NCBI RefSeq assembly: GCF_009933135.1
Contig: NZ_MAEH01000003.1
Location: forward strand, 1-64,000
Source: Candidatus Enterococcus leclercqii
GTDB lineage: Bacteria; Bacillota; Bacilli; Lactobacillales; Enterococcaceae
DNA: 64,000 nt
Direction: 5' to 3'
The position numbers were made by a program, and so were the translations under genes. Shown here one piece after another: positions 17,927 to 26,766 of this stretch. The notes below the pieces were generated by a model that was not told the DNA's origin, searched no databases, and worked only from the letters and a program-made list of their open reading frames with translations. How positions within the stretch are numbered: position 1 is the first letter of the stretch; the number at the start of each line of letters is the position of its first letter.

Positions 17927-19515
17927 TTATTTTGTTGCTTTTTTCCTTTGGATTACCAGGTATCCAGCAATCAGCAAAATTCCAACTCCCATCAATGTCA
18001 GCGGCAGCGTATTTCCTTCGCCAAGTTTAGGCAGAATCCCTGCTTTTGGTGTCGTAGGTGCTGGTGCTTTCGTTGGATACAAGGTTTGCGATTTCTCCTT
18101 CAGATCGTCGTTGTGACGCCCGTTTTCTTTGCCTTCGCCGTCATAGTGAATTTCCTTGAACGTAAATACCGTGCCTTCAGGATATTTGCTGGTATCTACT
18201 TCTTTGGTCACAACCGTTTTGACGAATTCTTTTTCATCGGCGGTGTAATCGATCCGGTCAGATTTCCAGATCTCTTGTGATTTTCCGTCTGGAGTGACTG
18301 CATACAAAATTGTTTCAAAGGATTGCTTTTGACCTTTGACCAAGCTGTTCGTGATTTTCACATCGTCGTACATTTTCAGCACGTCTCCGTGGGTAAAGGT
18401 TTGTTGGCCTTTGCCGTCATGGGCTTTGGTCATAATATCGACGATATTTTGTTCCGAATCCACCGTGACCGTTTGGGTCTTAGAGTCTAAGTCGGTGTCA
18501 AATGCCACGGCAGCTTCACCGGCTTTGAACGCTTCTTTGCTGGCAAACAAACGGTTGAAGACAACCAAAGTTTTACCTTCCAGATCTTTGGTGTCAATCG
18601 TGTGTTCCAAGTACCAGTTGCCTTCCACAAACTTGTTGGAAACTTCCTGTTCTTGCGTAGAAAGAATCACTGGTGTGGCCTTTTCGTCTTTGGCTTGCGC
18701 AGCTTTTGTCGCATCAACATCAATCACATCAGCCACCAAGTACCAATCTTTTACTTCGTCCAACTTGTAGGCAACTTTATCTTTAATGACTTGTTTTCCT
18801 TCCGCAGTGGTATTCTTCGCCCCATTCGCCCATGTTGCATCAGAACCAATCGCATAGTGCAGTTCTTTTTCTTCATCAACCGTGACTTTTTGGGTTTCAG
18901 AATCCAGGTCTGCGTCAACAGCAACTGGGGTTTCTTGTGCATCGTAGGCGTCTTTTGACGCGTACAGATAGTTGTAAACCACCAATGTTTTCTTCGCAAA
19001 TTTCGCAGTATCAATGGTGTGAGTCATTGTCCATGACCCAGTTTGCAGTTTGTTTTGGACTTCTTTTTCTTGCGTGGAAATGACCACCGCTTCAGCGGCT
19101 TCGTCGTTTTCGATTGCCGCTTTGGTTGCGTCAACGTCAACTACTTTAGAGATCAGGTACCATGATTTTCCAGCTTCCGCCAGATCATAGGTTACTTTGT
19201 CTTGTAGCTTCGTTTCGCCAGCTGCGGGTGTTTGTTTTTGACCGTTTGCCCATGTCGCATCAGAAGCAATGGCGTTGGTGCCCGCTTCTTTGTCGTACAA
19301 CATAAGATTATTTAGAGATACGGTAAAGGCTTCATTTGTCAGTTCACTATAAGGAACAGTAATTGTTTTGACCGCATGATCCTTGCCTTCTTCAGTAATG
19401 GTGAAAACATAGTCGCTTTGTGCGTAGTCTTCTTCATTTTCATTGAATTTGACGTTAATCATCAATGGTGTAATCAGTTCGAAGCCTTCTGGCGCTTTGG
19501 TTTCTTCAAATTTGT
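17927..19515 (-). CDS. Surface adhesin (VaFE/thioester type), exon 2 with sorting signal
   Basis: This is the 3' exon of the adhesin interrupted by the group II intron. It encodes about 529 residues that continue the isopeptide-domain signature (YKFEETKAPEGFE). Two long VaFE-type repeats follow, with near-identical motifs WYLISKVVDVDATKAA / WYLVADVIDVDATKAA and DTDLDSKTQTVTV. The C-terminus has a sortase-type signal: LPKLGEG in place of canonical LPXTG, a hydrophobic segment and RKKATK. Read alone, the frame extends upstream into the intron to 19549, which would give a protein without a signal peptide. The natural product requires splicing. The Thr-to-Leu change in the sorting motif is atypical. 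Confidence 0.85.
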
Positions 19516-19564
19516 ATAGCAATAGGTAAGACTTTGAAATCATCGCCATCTTTTCCCCTGCTTC

Positions 19565-19598
19565 ACACCGTACGTGCGACTTTCACCGCATACGGCGT
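19565..19598 (-). ncRNA. Group II intron domain V
   Basis: A 34-nt hairpin on the minus strand with arms ACGCCGUAUG and GUACGGUGU, a GAAA tetraloop, and CGC at the catalytic-triad position. This fits the domain V consensus. It lies 49 nt from the 3' splice site, with the domain VI hairpin between. A CGC triad is commoner in class C introns, but I do not assign the class from this alone. Confidence 0.85.
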
Positions 19599-19614
19599 TC
19601 CATCTTCTTTCTCA

Positions 19615-19642
19615 TTGTTTTTTAGTGTGAATCTACTACACT
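19615..19642 (+). promoter_or_regulatory. Possible promoter of the intron-borne gene
   Basis: TTGTTT and TACACT are separated by 16 bp, placing a start about 25 nt before the AAGGAGGTGA ribosome site of the small gene. The short inverted repeat AGTGT...ACACT overlaps the -10. The match is weak and unproven. Confidence 0.4.
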
Positions 19643-19672
19643 TAATTTAGCTCACGTAAAGGAGGTGATTTT

Positions 19673-19960
19673 ATGCTTCCAGATCCAAATACACTTGCAT
19701 CAATGGATATTTTAGATCGGATGGTAGCTGGTGAAAAAGCACTACTGATTGGCCTCATTTTGCTTTTCCTAGGCTTTTTCTTACTAAAATATCTATTGCC
19801 AAAAGCAATAAACTATTTGAATGGTTGGTCTGTTGCAGGTAGCGGTCTCGGATTACTGAGTGGTATTTCCGGATTCGTGATCCTCTCTGTGTACTCCAGT
19901 ATCATTCTCACCAGTCTTATACTTGGTGCAATCGTAGTTTTTGTTTTAGCAAATGCGTAG
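19673..19960 (+). CDS. Small hydrophobic membrane protein carried inside the intron
   Basis: The 95-residue protein starts at ATG with a near-perfect AAGGAGGTGA six bases upstream and is followed within 10 nt by a strong terminator, so it is a complete transcription unit. The first 20 residues are acidic and polar. The rest has about three hydrophobic helices (near 23-42, 56-73 and 75-94) with a Lys pair between the first two and Gly-rich spacing (GSGLGLLSGISG). I recognise no family. It lies in domain IV of the intron, antisense to the intron RNA, where a reverse transcriptase is normally found. Candidates are a small holin-like, bacteriocin-like or immunity protein, with no direct support for any. 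Confidence 0.75.
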   Translation: MLPDPNTLASMDILDRMVAGEKALLIGLILLFLGFFLLKYLLPKAINYLNGWSVAGSGLGLLSGISGFVILSVYSSIILTSLILGAIVVFVLANA

Positions 19961-19967
19961 CAATGAG

Positions 19968-19991
19968 GCACCCCTTTGGGGGTGCTTTTTT
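19968..19991 (+). terminator. Terminator of the intron-borne gene
   Basis: GCACCCC-TTTG-GGGGTGC followed by six T on the plus strand. The opposite strand has no T-run after the hairpin, so it should not stop transcription of the intron and adhesin. Confidence 0.85.
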
Positions 19992-20590
19992 GAAGACTTG
20001 AGCCTGTTCCTCCCGCTCCATTACAGAACGTTCATCGGTCGTGGCTCTGCTTTCCCTGCTATAAAGTGAGGTTATGACTTCCCTCACAACGCTTCACAGA
20101 CTGTGCCATCTCCACGTTAGCAGCTTCCAACGTTCAATTGATTCTATCAGTTCTTGTGGTAGGTGCTGACTATGCCCCTCTATCTACTACGGAGCCTGTA
20201 ACTCCGTGAGGATTTTTGTAGCGATTATTCCGACTCATCCTTGAGATAGGTAACCTGAAGTTACACTTGCATTTCTACAAGTCAATTGTTAAAGGGACGT
20301 ACATTCATCAGTTCGTCAGTCCAATGGACATTCTCACCTTGACAAGCTTTTTTTGACTCCCGGCATATCAGATACGGACCTTAAACGGCCTTTTCGTTGT
20401 GTTTATTCACCTGACGGTATCTTTCTGCCGACTTCACCGAGCTTCATACCCCTTCTTTCGCACAAATAGGGGACATGTCGGAGGATTAGAGGGAACGTTT
20501 CGGGTCGTTACACCGTCATTCCGTTTCTCGAATCAATCGTTCATAACAATTTCGTCATGCGTAATCTTTTCAATTACGAACGTTTCGCAC

Positions 20591-22631
20591 AATCACCAAT
20601 TGGGATATTTTTGAACTGGCCGTAGCCGTCAAGACCAGAAGCCGCATTCGGACCGGTCACCGCAGTATCTTCTGCGCCAGTGATTGGTTTCGTGCCTTCT
20701 TGCGGAGTCAGCTTGAATTCTAAACCATTGACACCGGCGGAGGCGGAGCTGCCTTCTGCCCATTTGTAGAAACTAAATCCGAACCGGATCACTTGTTCTT
20801 TGGCTGTGACGTCCTGTTTGATCACAGCATTTGAAGCATTATCGTCTACTTTCTTGATTTCGACAGGATATTTCGTATTATCCAAGGTGTATCCGATTGG
20901 AGCCTTAGTCTCTTTGAAATAATAAGATCCGATGGCCAAGTGATTGACGCCAGCTTTTTGAGCGTCGTCAAGCGTGATAGTCACTGCATTTTCAGCAACC
21001 GGCGTTTCAGAATGGGTACCCACAGTCAACACAGGTTTGTATTCATCGGTCCACAAAACCGGTTCATCAGCTTTGTGGCTGCCCACGTTTTTGCCGTAGT
21101 ACAGGGTGTATTCGGCCCCATCAAAAACGGCATTCCCTTGCGTTTCAGCACCGGTATCTTTGTCTTCTTTGGTGAGGGTAGTTTCACCAGTTACTTCTTG
21201 GTTCGCGCCCTTCAAGGTATTAATTACCAATTCCACGGTTTGACCCGCATATTTGAGCTCAACAGGTGTTGGCTTGAAGGTATTGACGAAACCAGCAGAC
21301 GCTTTGGATTCAACAACCCAATATTTACCCAATTCCAAGGCTTTTAAAACGTCAGAAGACGTTTCTGCTTTGCCGTCTTTGTCAGTTGTCAATGTTGCAA
21401 CGATTGGACCATTTTGCGTATCTTTGCGGATCTGGAATTCGTTACCTGCCAAAGAATAATTTTCATTCCAAGGTTTTGTGCCAGTTTCTTGACCGCTTTT
21501 TTCGATTTTGATCTGGCCTTTTTGACGCATGTTGCGGCTAGTCAATTCGATAGTTTCACCAGCAACGATTTTACCTTTGAAGGTTGTTCCATCAACCACA
21601 TAAGGTGCCGGAACAGAGATTTCTTTCACCGTTACTTCGGTTCCATCGATCGCAACATCTTTCAACGTCACCGTACCGTCCGCACCCGTAGTGACAGTTT
21701 TCTTAGGTGTACCATCAGAAAACGTCACTTCGAACTTGGTTCCTGGCACCAAGTCCCCAGATTCTTTGTCGCGTTTGACGATTTTCAGGTCACCATTTTT
21801 GATGACTTCAATTTTGACTTGAAAAAAGTTTGGATCTTCAATAGCACCGGCCATGACAGTTTGTTGTCCAGCTTTTTTATAGGCAACAGGCGTGCCCGTT
21901 TCCATAGACTTTTGAATTCTCAGTGTTCCTTGAGTATTTGAATTCTTATCAGCAGAAATAGTAAGCTTGTTGCCTGAAATCTTATAATCAATGTTTGCAG
22001 AATTTAGCTTTTCAAAGTCAAATTTTGAGAGATCAACGCCATTGCCATCAGTTAATGTAATAGAGTCGCCAACTTTGATTTCAACTGACTGATTATGGAA
22101 ACTAGGTTTTTGTCCATATTCATCTACTACCTTATTTATTTTCGCGCTAATACCAGCAAAATCTAGCGGAGTACCATTGGGTCGTGTTCCACTAATATTA
22201 CTCAATCCCACAATTTCATTCCAAATCATCCAAGAAGCAACTTCTTGGGTATCGGTATCTGTACCAGCATATTTCCAAAGTACAGAAATCAATCTTGCTC
22301 TATCAGAAATACCCGTTAGGGGGTTCTTAGTGTAGCCTGGCGTGCTTGCATTATCGATTGGAAATCCTGGTTCTATACAGAAGACAGGCGTTCGTTTGCC
22401 TTCATAAACTGCATATAATGGATTGGTCGGGTGGTTCTCAAACCGACGTCCGCCCCCCAAATCGGCAGTGATGTGATAAACCTCATCATAGCTGTATTCA
22501 ATGGTCACTTCCTCCGGATGATAAATATCCGCCGCAAAAGCTTCTTTGATCGGTAAAAGAGATCCGAAGACTTGTGCAATCAATACAAAGAGTGCCAAAA
22601 GCACTCGAAACTTACTCTTTTTAGGTTTCAT
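20591..22631 (-). CDS. Surface adhesin (VaFE/thioester type), exon 1
   Basis: This 5' exon encodes about 680 residues; the spliced protein would be 1,209. A signal peptide ends near EAFAADIY. The next domain has the thioester-domain signature Cys-Ile-Glu-Pro-Gly (FCIEPG) with a downstream Thr-Gln-Glu-Val (TQEVASWM), which can form a Cys-Gln thioester that bonds covalently to host or partner surfaces. Several SpaA/CnaB-like isopeptide domains follow, with K-x-(D/E) and E-x-KAP-type motifs (KETKAPIGY). Unspliced, the reading frame runs into the intron and stops at 20574, giving a secreted, unanchored 685-residue form. Start ATG at 22631 with AAGGAGAAAATC. Confidence 0.87.
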
Positions 22632-22653
22632 GATTTTCTCCTTTTTTACGTTT

Positions 22654-22701
22654 TCAAAACGGCCAACAGAGTAACGATGGTGGATCTCGTGTACTTCCCA
22701 T
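22654..22701 (-). CDS. Possible 15-residue leader peptide before the adhesin
   Basis: ATG at 22701 has GAGGTG eight bases upstream and encodes 15 residues (MGSTRDPPSLLCWPF) before a stop in the small hairpin CGTTTTGAAAACG. The adhesin start is 23 nt further on. It could be a regulatory leader or the remnant of an older gene start. Confidence 0.35.
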   Translation of the reverse strand: MGSTRDPPSLLCWPF

Positions 22702-22722
22702 AACTAATCACCTCTTACCTCA

Positions 22723-22752
22723 TAATAAAAAGCACCCACAATTGTGAGTGCT
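22723..22752 (-). terminator. Terminator after the low-complexity protein gene
   Basis: On the minus strand AGCACTCACA and TGTGGGTGCT pair (one G-U) around ATT, followed by TTTTATTATG. It ends the 22765-24135 gene and separates it from the adhesin. Confidence 0.8.
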
Positions 22753-22764
22753 AGCTTAAATATT

Positions 22765-24135
22765 CTAATATGGTTTGATCCATTCGCCTGATTTGAAATA
22801 TCCCCAATATCCCATACTATCTAGCCAATCCCAAAACTCATTACTGTCAATCGGGTATTTAGGCTTAATCCATCCATCCGCTTCCATATCCGCATCGGTA
22901 GTTCCACCATCTGATCCTGAATTACCTCCTGTGGAGCCTCCGCTATTTCCGCCACTTGTCGAGCCACCACCGGTATTTCCACCGGTTGATCCTGAATTAC
23001 CACCAGTAGAACCGCTGTTATTGCTGGAAGAACCACCTGACGAATTGTTGTTACCTCCTGAATTAGAAGAGCCACCACTGGCATTTCCAGCGGATTGATT
23101 GCCGCCAGTTGTAGCGCCTTGGTTGCTGCTTGATCCAGAACCCCAGTTGCTATTATTGCCTGTATTAGAAGAGCCGCTCCAATCGGAACCAGCATTTGAA
23201 TCCGACCAATCCGAATCAGTCTTTTGATCACTGGCAGGTTGATTAGCTGTTTCGGTGTCATTTGCGGAAGCGACATCCTTAGTTGCTTCTGCTTTTTCTT
23301 TGGCAGCTGCTTCCGCCTCCGCCTTTTTCTTGGCTTCCGCTTCTTTTTTGGCTTTTTCCGCCTCTTCACGCTCCTCAATGACTTTCTTCACCGCATCGAG
23401 TTTTTTGTTCAACGAATCTTTATTTGTCTTGCGTGTCAGTGCTTTTACAGCCTTGACGGCTTTTTCATAATCAGCGCGTTTAACAGCCGGGTTCACTTTC
23501 TTATCTTTGTATAGGTTGTTGACCAGTTTTTCAGCCGTCGCAATATCCGACAACTGTTTCTCAGCCGTTTGCAAGACATCTTCAATTTTTTTAGTCCAAC
23601 TGTCTTCCGTCAAATTTGCTGCACCGAGCGCTTTTTTTACACCTTCCAAGGATTCAACCGATGCTGCGTCACTTATAACAAACTTCTTCACATCAGTATC
23701 TGCCTTCAGCCAGCCATCATAGGTAGTAAGCTCTGCCTTCAGCTGTTCTTCAATAGCGAGTTTCTTTTCTGCCACTGCCAATTCTTCTTTCAGTGTGCCG
23801 ATATCCGAAAGATTGACCGTCTCATTTCGTATAGACACGAACTGTTTTACTTCGTCATTCAACGAGGAGATTTCCGCTTGAAGTTTTGTTACCTCATCCG
23901 ATGTGAGATCCTTTTTCAAGAAACCGTCTTTGTCCACCAACTGACTGACTTTTTGGGCGAGATTTCCTTTTTCAGAGGCTGCCGCCAATTTTTTTATAAT
24001 CTCATTTTTTTGATTGCGATACTGATTATCTGCATTAACCTTGACGGCACCAGCCGTTCCGCCAATGACAAGTACCGCTGCCCCACCAATCAATCCAACC
24101 TTCGCTTTTTTGCTTAACTCTTGCCACTTTTTCAT
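22765..24135 (-). CDS. Membrane-anchored coiled-coil protein with Ser/Gly/Asn-rich tail
   Basis: 456 residues. The short cytoplasmic N-terminus MKKWQELSKKAKV precedes a Gly/Ala/Val-rich membrane segment (12-32). About 230 residues of charged coiled coil follow, with an Ala/Lys/Glu stretch (EEREEAEKAKKEAEAKKKAE). Then about 130 residues of Gly, Ser, Asn and Thr repeats (SGGNSGSTGG-type) end in an aromatic C-terminal cap (WDWLDSMGYWGYFKSGEWIK). The low-complexity part should be an extended, wall-spanning segment. The conserved-looking cap may bind a partner. Not recognised as a named family; its place before the adhesin suggests a role in surface contact. Confidence 0.7.
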   Translation of the reverse strand: MKKWQELSKKAKVGLIGGAAVLVIGGTAGAVKVNADNQYRNQKNEIIKKLAAASEKGNLAQKVSQLVDKDGFLKKDLTSDEVTKLQAEISSLNDEVKQFVSIRNETVNLSDIGTLKEELAVAEKKLAIEEQLKAELTTYDGWLKADTDVKKFVISDAASVESLEGVKKALGAANLTEDSWTKKIEDVLQTAEKQLSDIATAEKLVNNLYKDKKVNPAVKRADYEKAVKAVKALTRKTNKDSLNKKLDAVKKVIEEREEAEKAKKEAEAKKKAEAEAAAKEKAEATKDVASANDTETANQPASDQKTDSDWSDSNAGSDWSGSSNTGNNSNWGSGSSSNQGATTGGNQSAGNASGGSSNSGGNNNSSGGSSSNNSGSTGGNSGSTGGNTGGGSTSGGNSGGSTGGNSGSDGGTTDADMEADGWIKPKYPIDSNEFWDWLDSMGYWGYFKSGEWIKPY

Positions 24136-24148
24136 TGTCTTGCTCCCT

Positions 24149-24343
24149 TCATTCAGCCATTCTAACCGCTTTCTTGAATACTTTCAGTTTACCACTAAAG
24201 ACAGGTTTAATCTCTTCTGTTTCGCCATATTTAAGCGCCAGGATATAGCCCTCACGCACACTGCATGTGTATTTCTCGCCTTGTTCAAGCTTAATCCACC
24301 GTCCACAACCATCGTAAAATGGCAAAGTATCGTCTTGATTCAT
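24149..24343 (-). CDS. Small unknown protein
   Basis: 64 residues from ATG at 24343, chosen because AAAGGA lies ten bases upstream. The sequence has two Cys residues and a beta-rich pattern (YTCSVREGYILALKYG). The longer frame to 24463 would add a hydrophobic stretch with no start site. It ends 13 bp before the coiled-coil protein gene, so the two are probably co-transcribed. Confidence 0.55.
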   Translation of the reverse strand: MNQDDTLPFYDGCGRWIKLEQGEKYTCSVREGYILALKYGETEEIKPVFSGKLKVFKKAVRMAE

Positions 24344-24467
24344 ATCAATGTATCCTTTCACTACAAACTTTAATGTACAAAGGCAAAGTATCCAGAATAG
24401 GCAACCATCAGATTTCCTGTTAAAATTTAGCTGTGCCTGGCGGAAAACAGGTACCTTGTTCACTGTT

Positions 24468-24498
24468 GAGACAGCCAGTGGTCGGCTGTCTCTTTTTT
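24468..24498 (+). terminator. Strong plus-strand terminator with no plus-strand gene upstream
   Basis: GAGACAGCC and GGCTGTCTC form a perfect 9-bp stem followed by TTTTTT on the plus strand. All neighbouring genes are on the minus strand and there is no matching T-run in that direction. It may end an antisense RNA arising within 24.1-24.45 kb. Confidence 0.7.
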
Positions 24499-24516
24499 GT
24501 TGTTCTCCTTTGGTGG

Positions 24517-24858
24517 TTAGCGTACTGTAAATCCATTTTTTATTGCTAAAAACCGTAGCACTATCTGTTGCCTTTGGTGTTCTTCAGTACATCTCCATAA
24601 ACTAGCTAACCGCGGAGGAACCCAAGATTTCCCTGTTGCTAACTCAATAATTAATCCTGTTGGTTGAAAACTACACTCTTGAACATCTTTAGTTTCTTCT
24701 AGCAGCCAATTAAGAATCATGTTTTGATTTTCTGATAAGTCATTGGCAAAAAAAATGAAATCATTTATTTTGATAAAATCACTAGTTTCTTGAACGTTTT
24801 CAACCGCAAATGAATTACATATTCCAGCAGGTTTGTCGTTGTTATAAACCAAACTCAT
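24517..24858 (-). CDS. Unknown protein of the early transfer region
   Basis: 113 residues from ATG at 24858, placed by AAGGAGGAG just upstream. No signal peptide or membrane segment. The sequence has a Trp/Pro segment (ELATGKSWVPPRLASLWR) and ends with a helical QRQQIVLRFLAIKNG. No family recognised. It lies in the leading part of the transfer operon, where accessory and regulatory genes are common. Confidence 0.6.
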   Translation of the reverse strand: MSLVYNNDKPAGICNSFAVENVQETSDFIKINDFIFFANDLSENQNMILNWLLEETKDVQECSFQPTGLIIELATGKSWVPPRLASLWRCTEEHQRQQIVLRFLAIKNGFTVR

Positions 24859-24993
24859 TTTTTTCTCCTCCTTTAAATACGTCGTTATCAGATTAGTCGA
24901 TTCGTATACTTGATGCAAGGCACCAAGTATAGCTATCTGGGAAAAAGCTTTATTGGGGTGTGGCTCCCTTCGTCAAACACATGAACCTTTGTG

Positions 24994-25299
24994 CTAAAAC
25001 AGGCGTTCACCAATCCGTTCGTAACGATACCGATCCGTTTCAACCTCTGGTTGCTGCATCTTCCGCATTTGTGGGAAAACTAGCACCATATCACATTGGT
25101 GAGCCTCCGGATTGGCCGCGTAGCTCTTTGTAATCCCGCAATTCCGTTCGAGATAAGATACGATCTGAAGCTTTTCGCTTGCTGAATAACTGGGTAGCTG
25201 TCGATTGCGTTTGCGAAGTCGATCTAGCTCCCCAAACTTCACTTGTTTCTTGTGCTTCGTTGCTCTTAGGATCCAGGCACATTCCTTTTGTACGTTCAT
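24994..25299 (-). CDS. Small basic protein, unknown
   Basis: About 101 residues from ATG at 25299 with AGAAAGGATG upstream. It is very basic in the first half (KHKKQVKFGELDRLRKRNRQ), which suits a nucleic-acid-binding role (inference). It has two Cys (NCGITK and HQCDM). It begins just after the stop of the preceding small gene, so both are probably translated from one message. Confidence 0.55.
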   Translation of the reverse strand: MNVQKECAWILRATKHKKQVKFGELDRLRKRNRQLPSYSASEKLQIVSYLERNCGITKSYAANPEAHQCDMVLVFPQMRKMQQPEVETDRYRYERIGERLF

Positions 25300-25304
25300 G
25301 ACAA

Positions 25305-25580
25305 TCATCCTTTCTGTGCTTTGGTGACTTTGACCGTTGGATTTACCGAAAAATCGGTCGCAGGGTTTATAGCAATCGATACCCCAAACTCTTCGCAGGC
25401 TGAATATTCGCTCAATCTGTAAAGATGTCTTTGCGAATCCCACGATGTATGCTGCACACGGTGCTCATCTTCCGGGGAAACCGGAAGCTCCGTTTCGCCC
25501 GAGGCTCCTTGAGTAGCAGCGCTGATAAGCCTCGGATCTATATAGTGTGTTTGTTGCAACGAGTTGTCCCTGTTTTCCAA
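25305..25580 (-). CDS. Small unknown protein with TTG start
   Basis: About 91 residues, acidic to neutral, starting at TTG with only a weak AAAGTGGG-like site. It contains a Ser/Pro/Glu segment and a terminal beta pattern (NPTVKVTKAQKG). Its stop lies 5 bp before the next gene. No family recognised; the weak start lowers confidence. Confidence 0.4.
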   Translation of the reverse strand: MENRDNSLQQTHYIDPRLISAATQGASGETELPVSPEDEHRVQHTSWDSQRHLYRLSEYSACEEFGVSIAINPATDFSVNPTVKVTKAQKG

Positions 25581-25790
25581 CCCACTTTTATTGCGCGTTG
25601 TTCATTACCGGCGAATGTAAACTTGATCAAGATCAATGGCAGATACCTTGAGTGTAAATTCAAAAGATTGTATGTAGTGCCTCTTTTGATCGTCACACAT
25701 GCCGTCAAATCACAATCGCCTCAGCGATACTTTGCTACAAAAACAACAATGTTGTTTTGCTTTTCAGCAAATCCAACTGTCAAAATCTGG

Positions 25791-26135
25791 TTAATTAAGT
25801 ATTTCAGACTGCCCATTCGGTAAAGTCTCTATTCGCAGACCATCTACAATTTCTCGTACTGACACATTTCGCCAGGTTAACAACTTGCTTTTCGGCGTTG
25901 CTCTCAACGCAATCACCCGACCTTCATAATCAAATAAAACTTTGATCTGATTAAAGATTTGAGCAATTTCAACCGGTGTTCCCCAATCTTGATAGTTTGT
26001 ATGTCCCTGCTCAAATCGCCCAATTTGACGGATAAGCATGCCGCTCTGAAATCGATAGAACTGCTTGGAAAAGGTTTGACACCGCCCTGCGGTGGCTTCG
26101 CTTAAACAATTTTTTGAGATTGAAATTTTGGTCAT
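25791..26135 (-). CDS. First gene of the transfer operon, unknown protein
   Basis: 114 residues from ATG at 26135, with AAAGGATG upstream; an ATG three codons earlier overlaps the site. The C-terminal half is beta-rich with LFDYEGRVIALRATPKSK. It is the first recognisable gene after the promoter at 26767-26795, separated by a long leader. Function unknown; an early position fits a regulator or DNA-processing accessory protein (inference). Confidence 0.55.
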   Translation of the reverse strand: MTKISISKNCLSEATAGRCQTFSKQFYRFQSGMLIRQIGRFEQGHTNYQDWGTPVEIAQIFNQIKVLFDYEGRVIALRATPKSKLLTWRNVSVREIVDGLRIETLPNGQSEILN

Positions 26136-26411
26136 ACTCAACATCCTTTCAGTTCCTTAAATCCCTATAATGTTTACTGTCAATGTCACATACCTTAGTC
26201 GGAAAGACTTCTCACATTTTTCTGCCAGAAAACCAAAAAAGGGAACCTACGGATTACGTAGACTCCCCATTTTGCACAACCGGCCCATCAAACGAATCAC
26301 TCTTGCAGCACAAGCCTTTTGCGTAAAAAGTTTTGCCTTGCGAAAAAGATTCGGTCACCAAAAAAACTAAATTCCACGCAAGAACTCCGTTCACGCGGCG
26401 TTCGAATTTTG

Positions 26412-26531
26412 TTATGGTAACAGTATTGTTGCGGCCATCGGTCGTGACAATGGGAGCAGCTCGTAATCCTGTGTTAGCAGGATTATTAGCCCTTGACCGG
26501 GTCGCTGACCCCTAAACGAACGCCAATTCAT
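26412..26531 (-). CDS. Possible 39-residue leader ORF in the transfer-operon leader
   Basis: ATG at 26531 opens a 40-codon frame (MNWRSFRGQRPGQGLIILL... then LSRPMAATILLP) inside the 625-nt leader. The nearest AGGAG is about 27 nt upstream, on the far side of a hairpin that could bring it close. The same segment has several hairpins and an open frame on the plus strand too, so this could equally be structured RNA. Confidence 0.3.
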   Translation of the reverse strand: MNWRSFRGQRPGQGLIILLTQDYELLPLSRPMAATILLP

Positions 26532-26565
26532 TTAGAGCGAGACTCGGTTTCGGTGCTCCTTTTTA
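26464..26565. repeat. Cluster of inverted repeats in the transfer-operon leader
   Basis: Three stems lie within about 100 bp: TAATCCTG/CAGGATTA at 26464-26485, GGGTC-GCT-GACCC near 26499-26511, and GAGC-GAGAC-TCG-GTTTC-GGT-GCTC at 26535-26558. The last is followed by CTTTTT on the plus strand and so is also a possible plus-strand terminator. The cluster upstream of a transfer operon is where an attenuator or an origin of transfer could lie, but no known nick site was recognised. Confidence 0.55.
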
Positions 26566-26766
26566 TCTGACTGAAACAAACAAGAAAGTGCCTTGCTCGT
26601 TTACCTGATGTTACCTAGACGATAGCACACTGCAATCTTTTTCACAAGCCAAAACTGAATAATAACGCTTTTTTGTCTATACCGCCCTTCCTTCTTCTTG
26701 GTCTGGTGGTTTTTTTATCTTTCCCGATTTTCCCAGTTCCAAGTTGATGAATCGATCGACACCGCC

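Larger units (their letters stand above)
19516..20590 (-). mobile_element. Group II intron without reverse transcriptase, carrying an antisense gene
   Basis: On the minus strand the element starts GTGCG at 20590 and ends GCTAT at 19516, matching the 5' GUGYG and 3' AY rules. Removing 1,075 nt joins T|AC and restores a continuous frame (IPIGD-Y-KFEETK) with no residue lost. A 34-nt domain V lies near the 3' end. Domain VI follows as a GGCGAU/AUUGCU stem with an unpaired A eight bases from the 3' end. About 600 nt of structured RNA precede the domain IV position. No maturase is encoded there; instead a 95-codon gene lies on the opposite strand. Splicing would need a maturase in trans, or RNA self-splicing. 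Confidence 0.88.

Noticed and set aside
17927-19549. 540-residue surface protein as an independent gene
   Set aside because: Its first 11 codons are intron sequence, it has no ribosome site or signal peptide, and the exon join restores one continuous adhesin.
19673-19960. Intron-borne protein as a circular bacteriocin
   Set aside because: It is hydrophobic and about the right length, but lacks a recognisable precursor pattern and the maturation and immunity genes normally found next to such bacteriocins.
26464-26565. tracrRNA-like hairpin or tRNA in the transfer leader
   Set aside because: The stem-loop resembles a generic terminator. No anti-repeat, cas gene or tRNA fold accompanies it.
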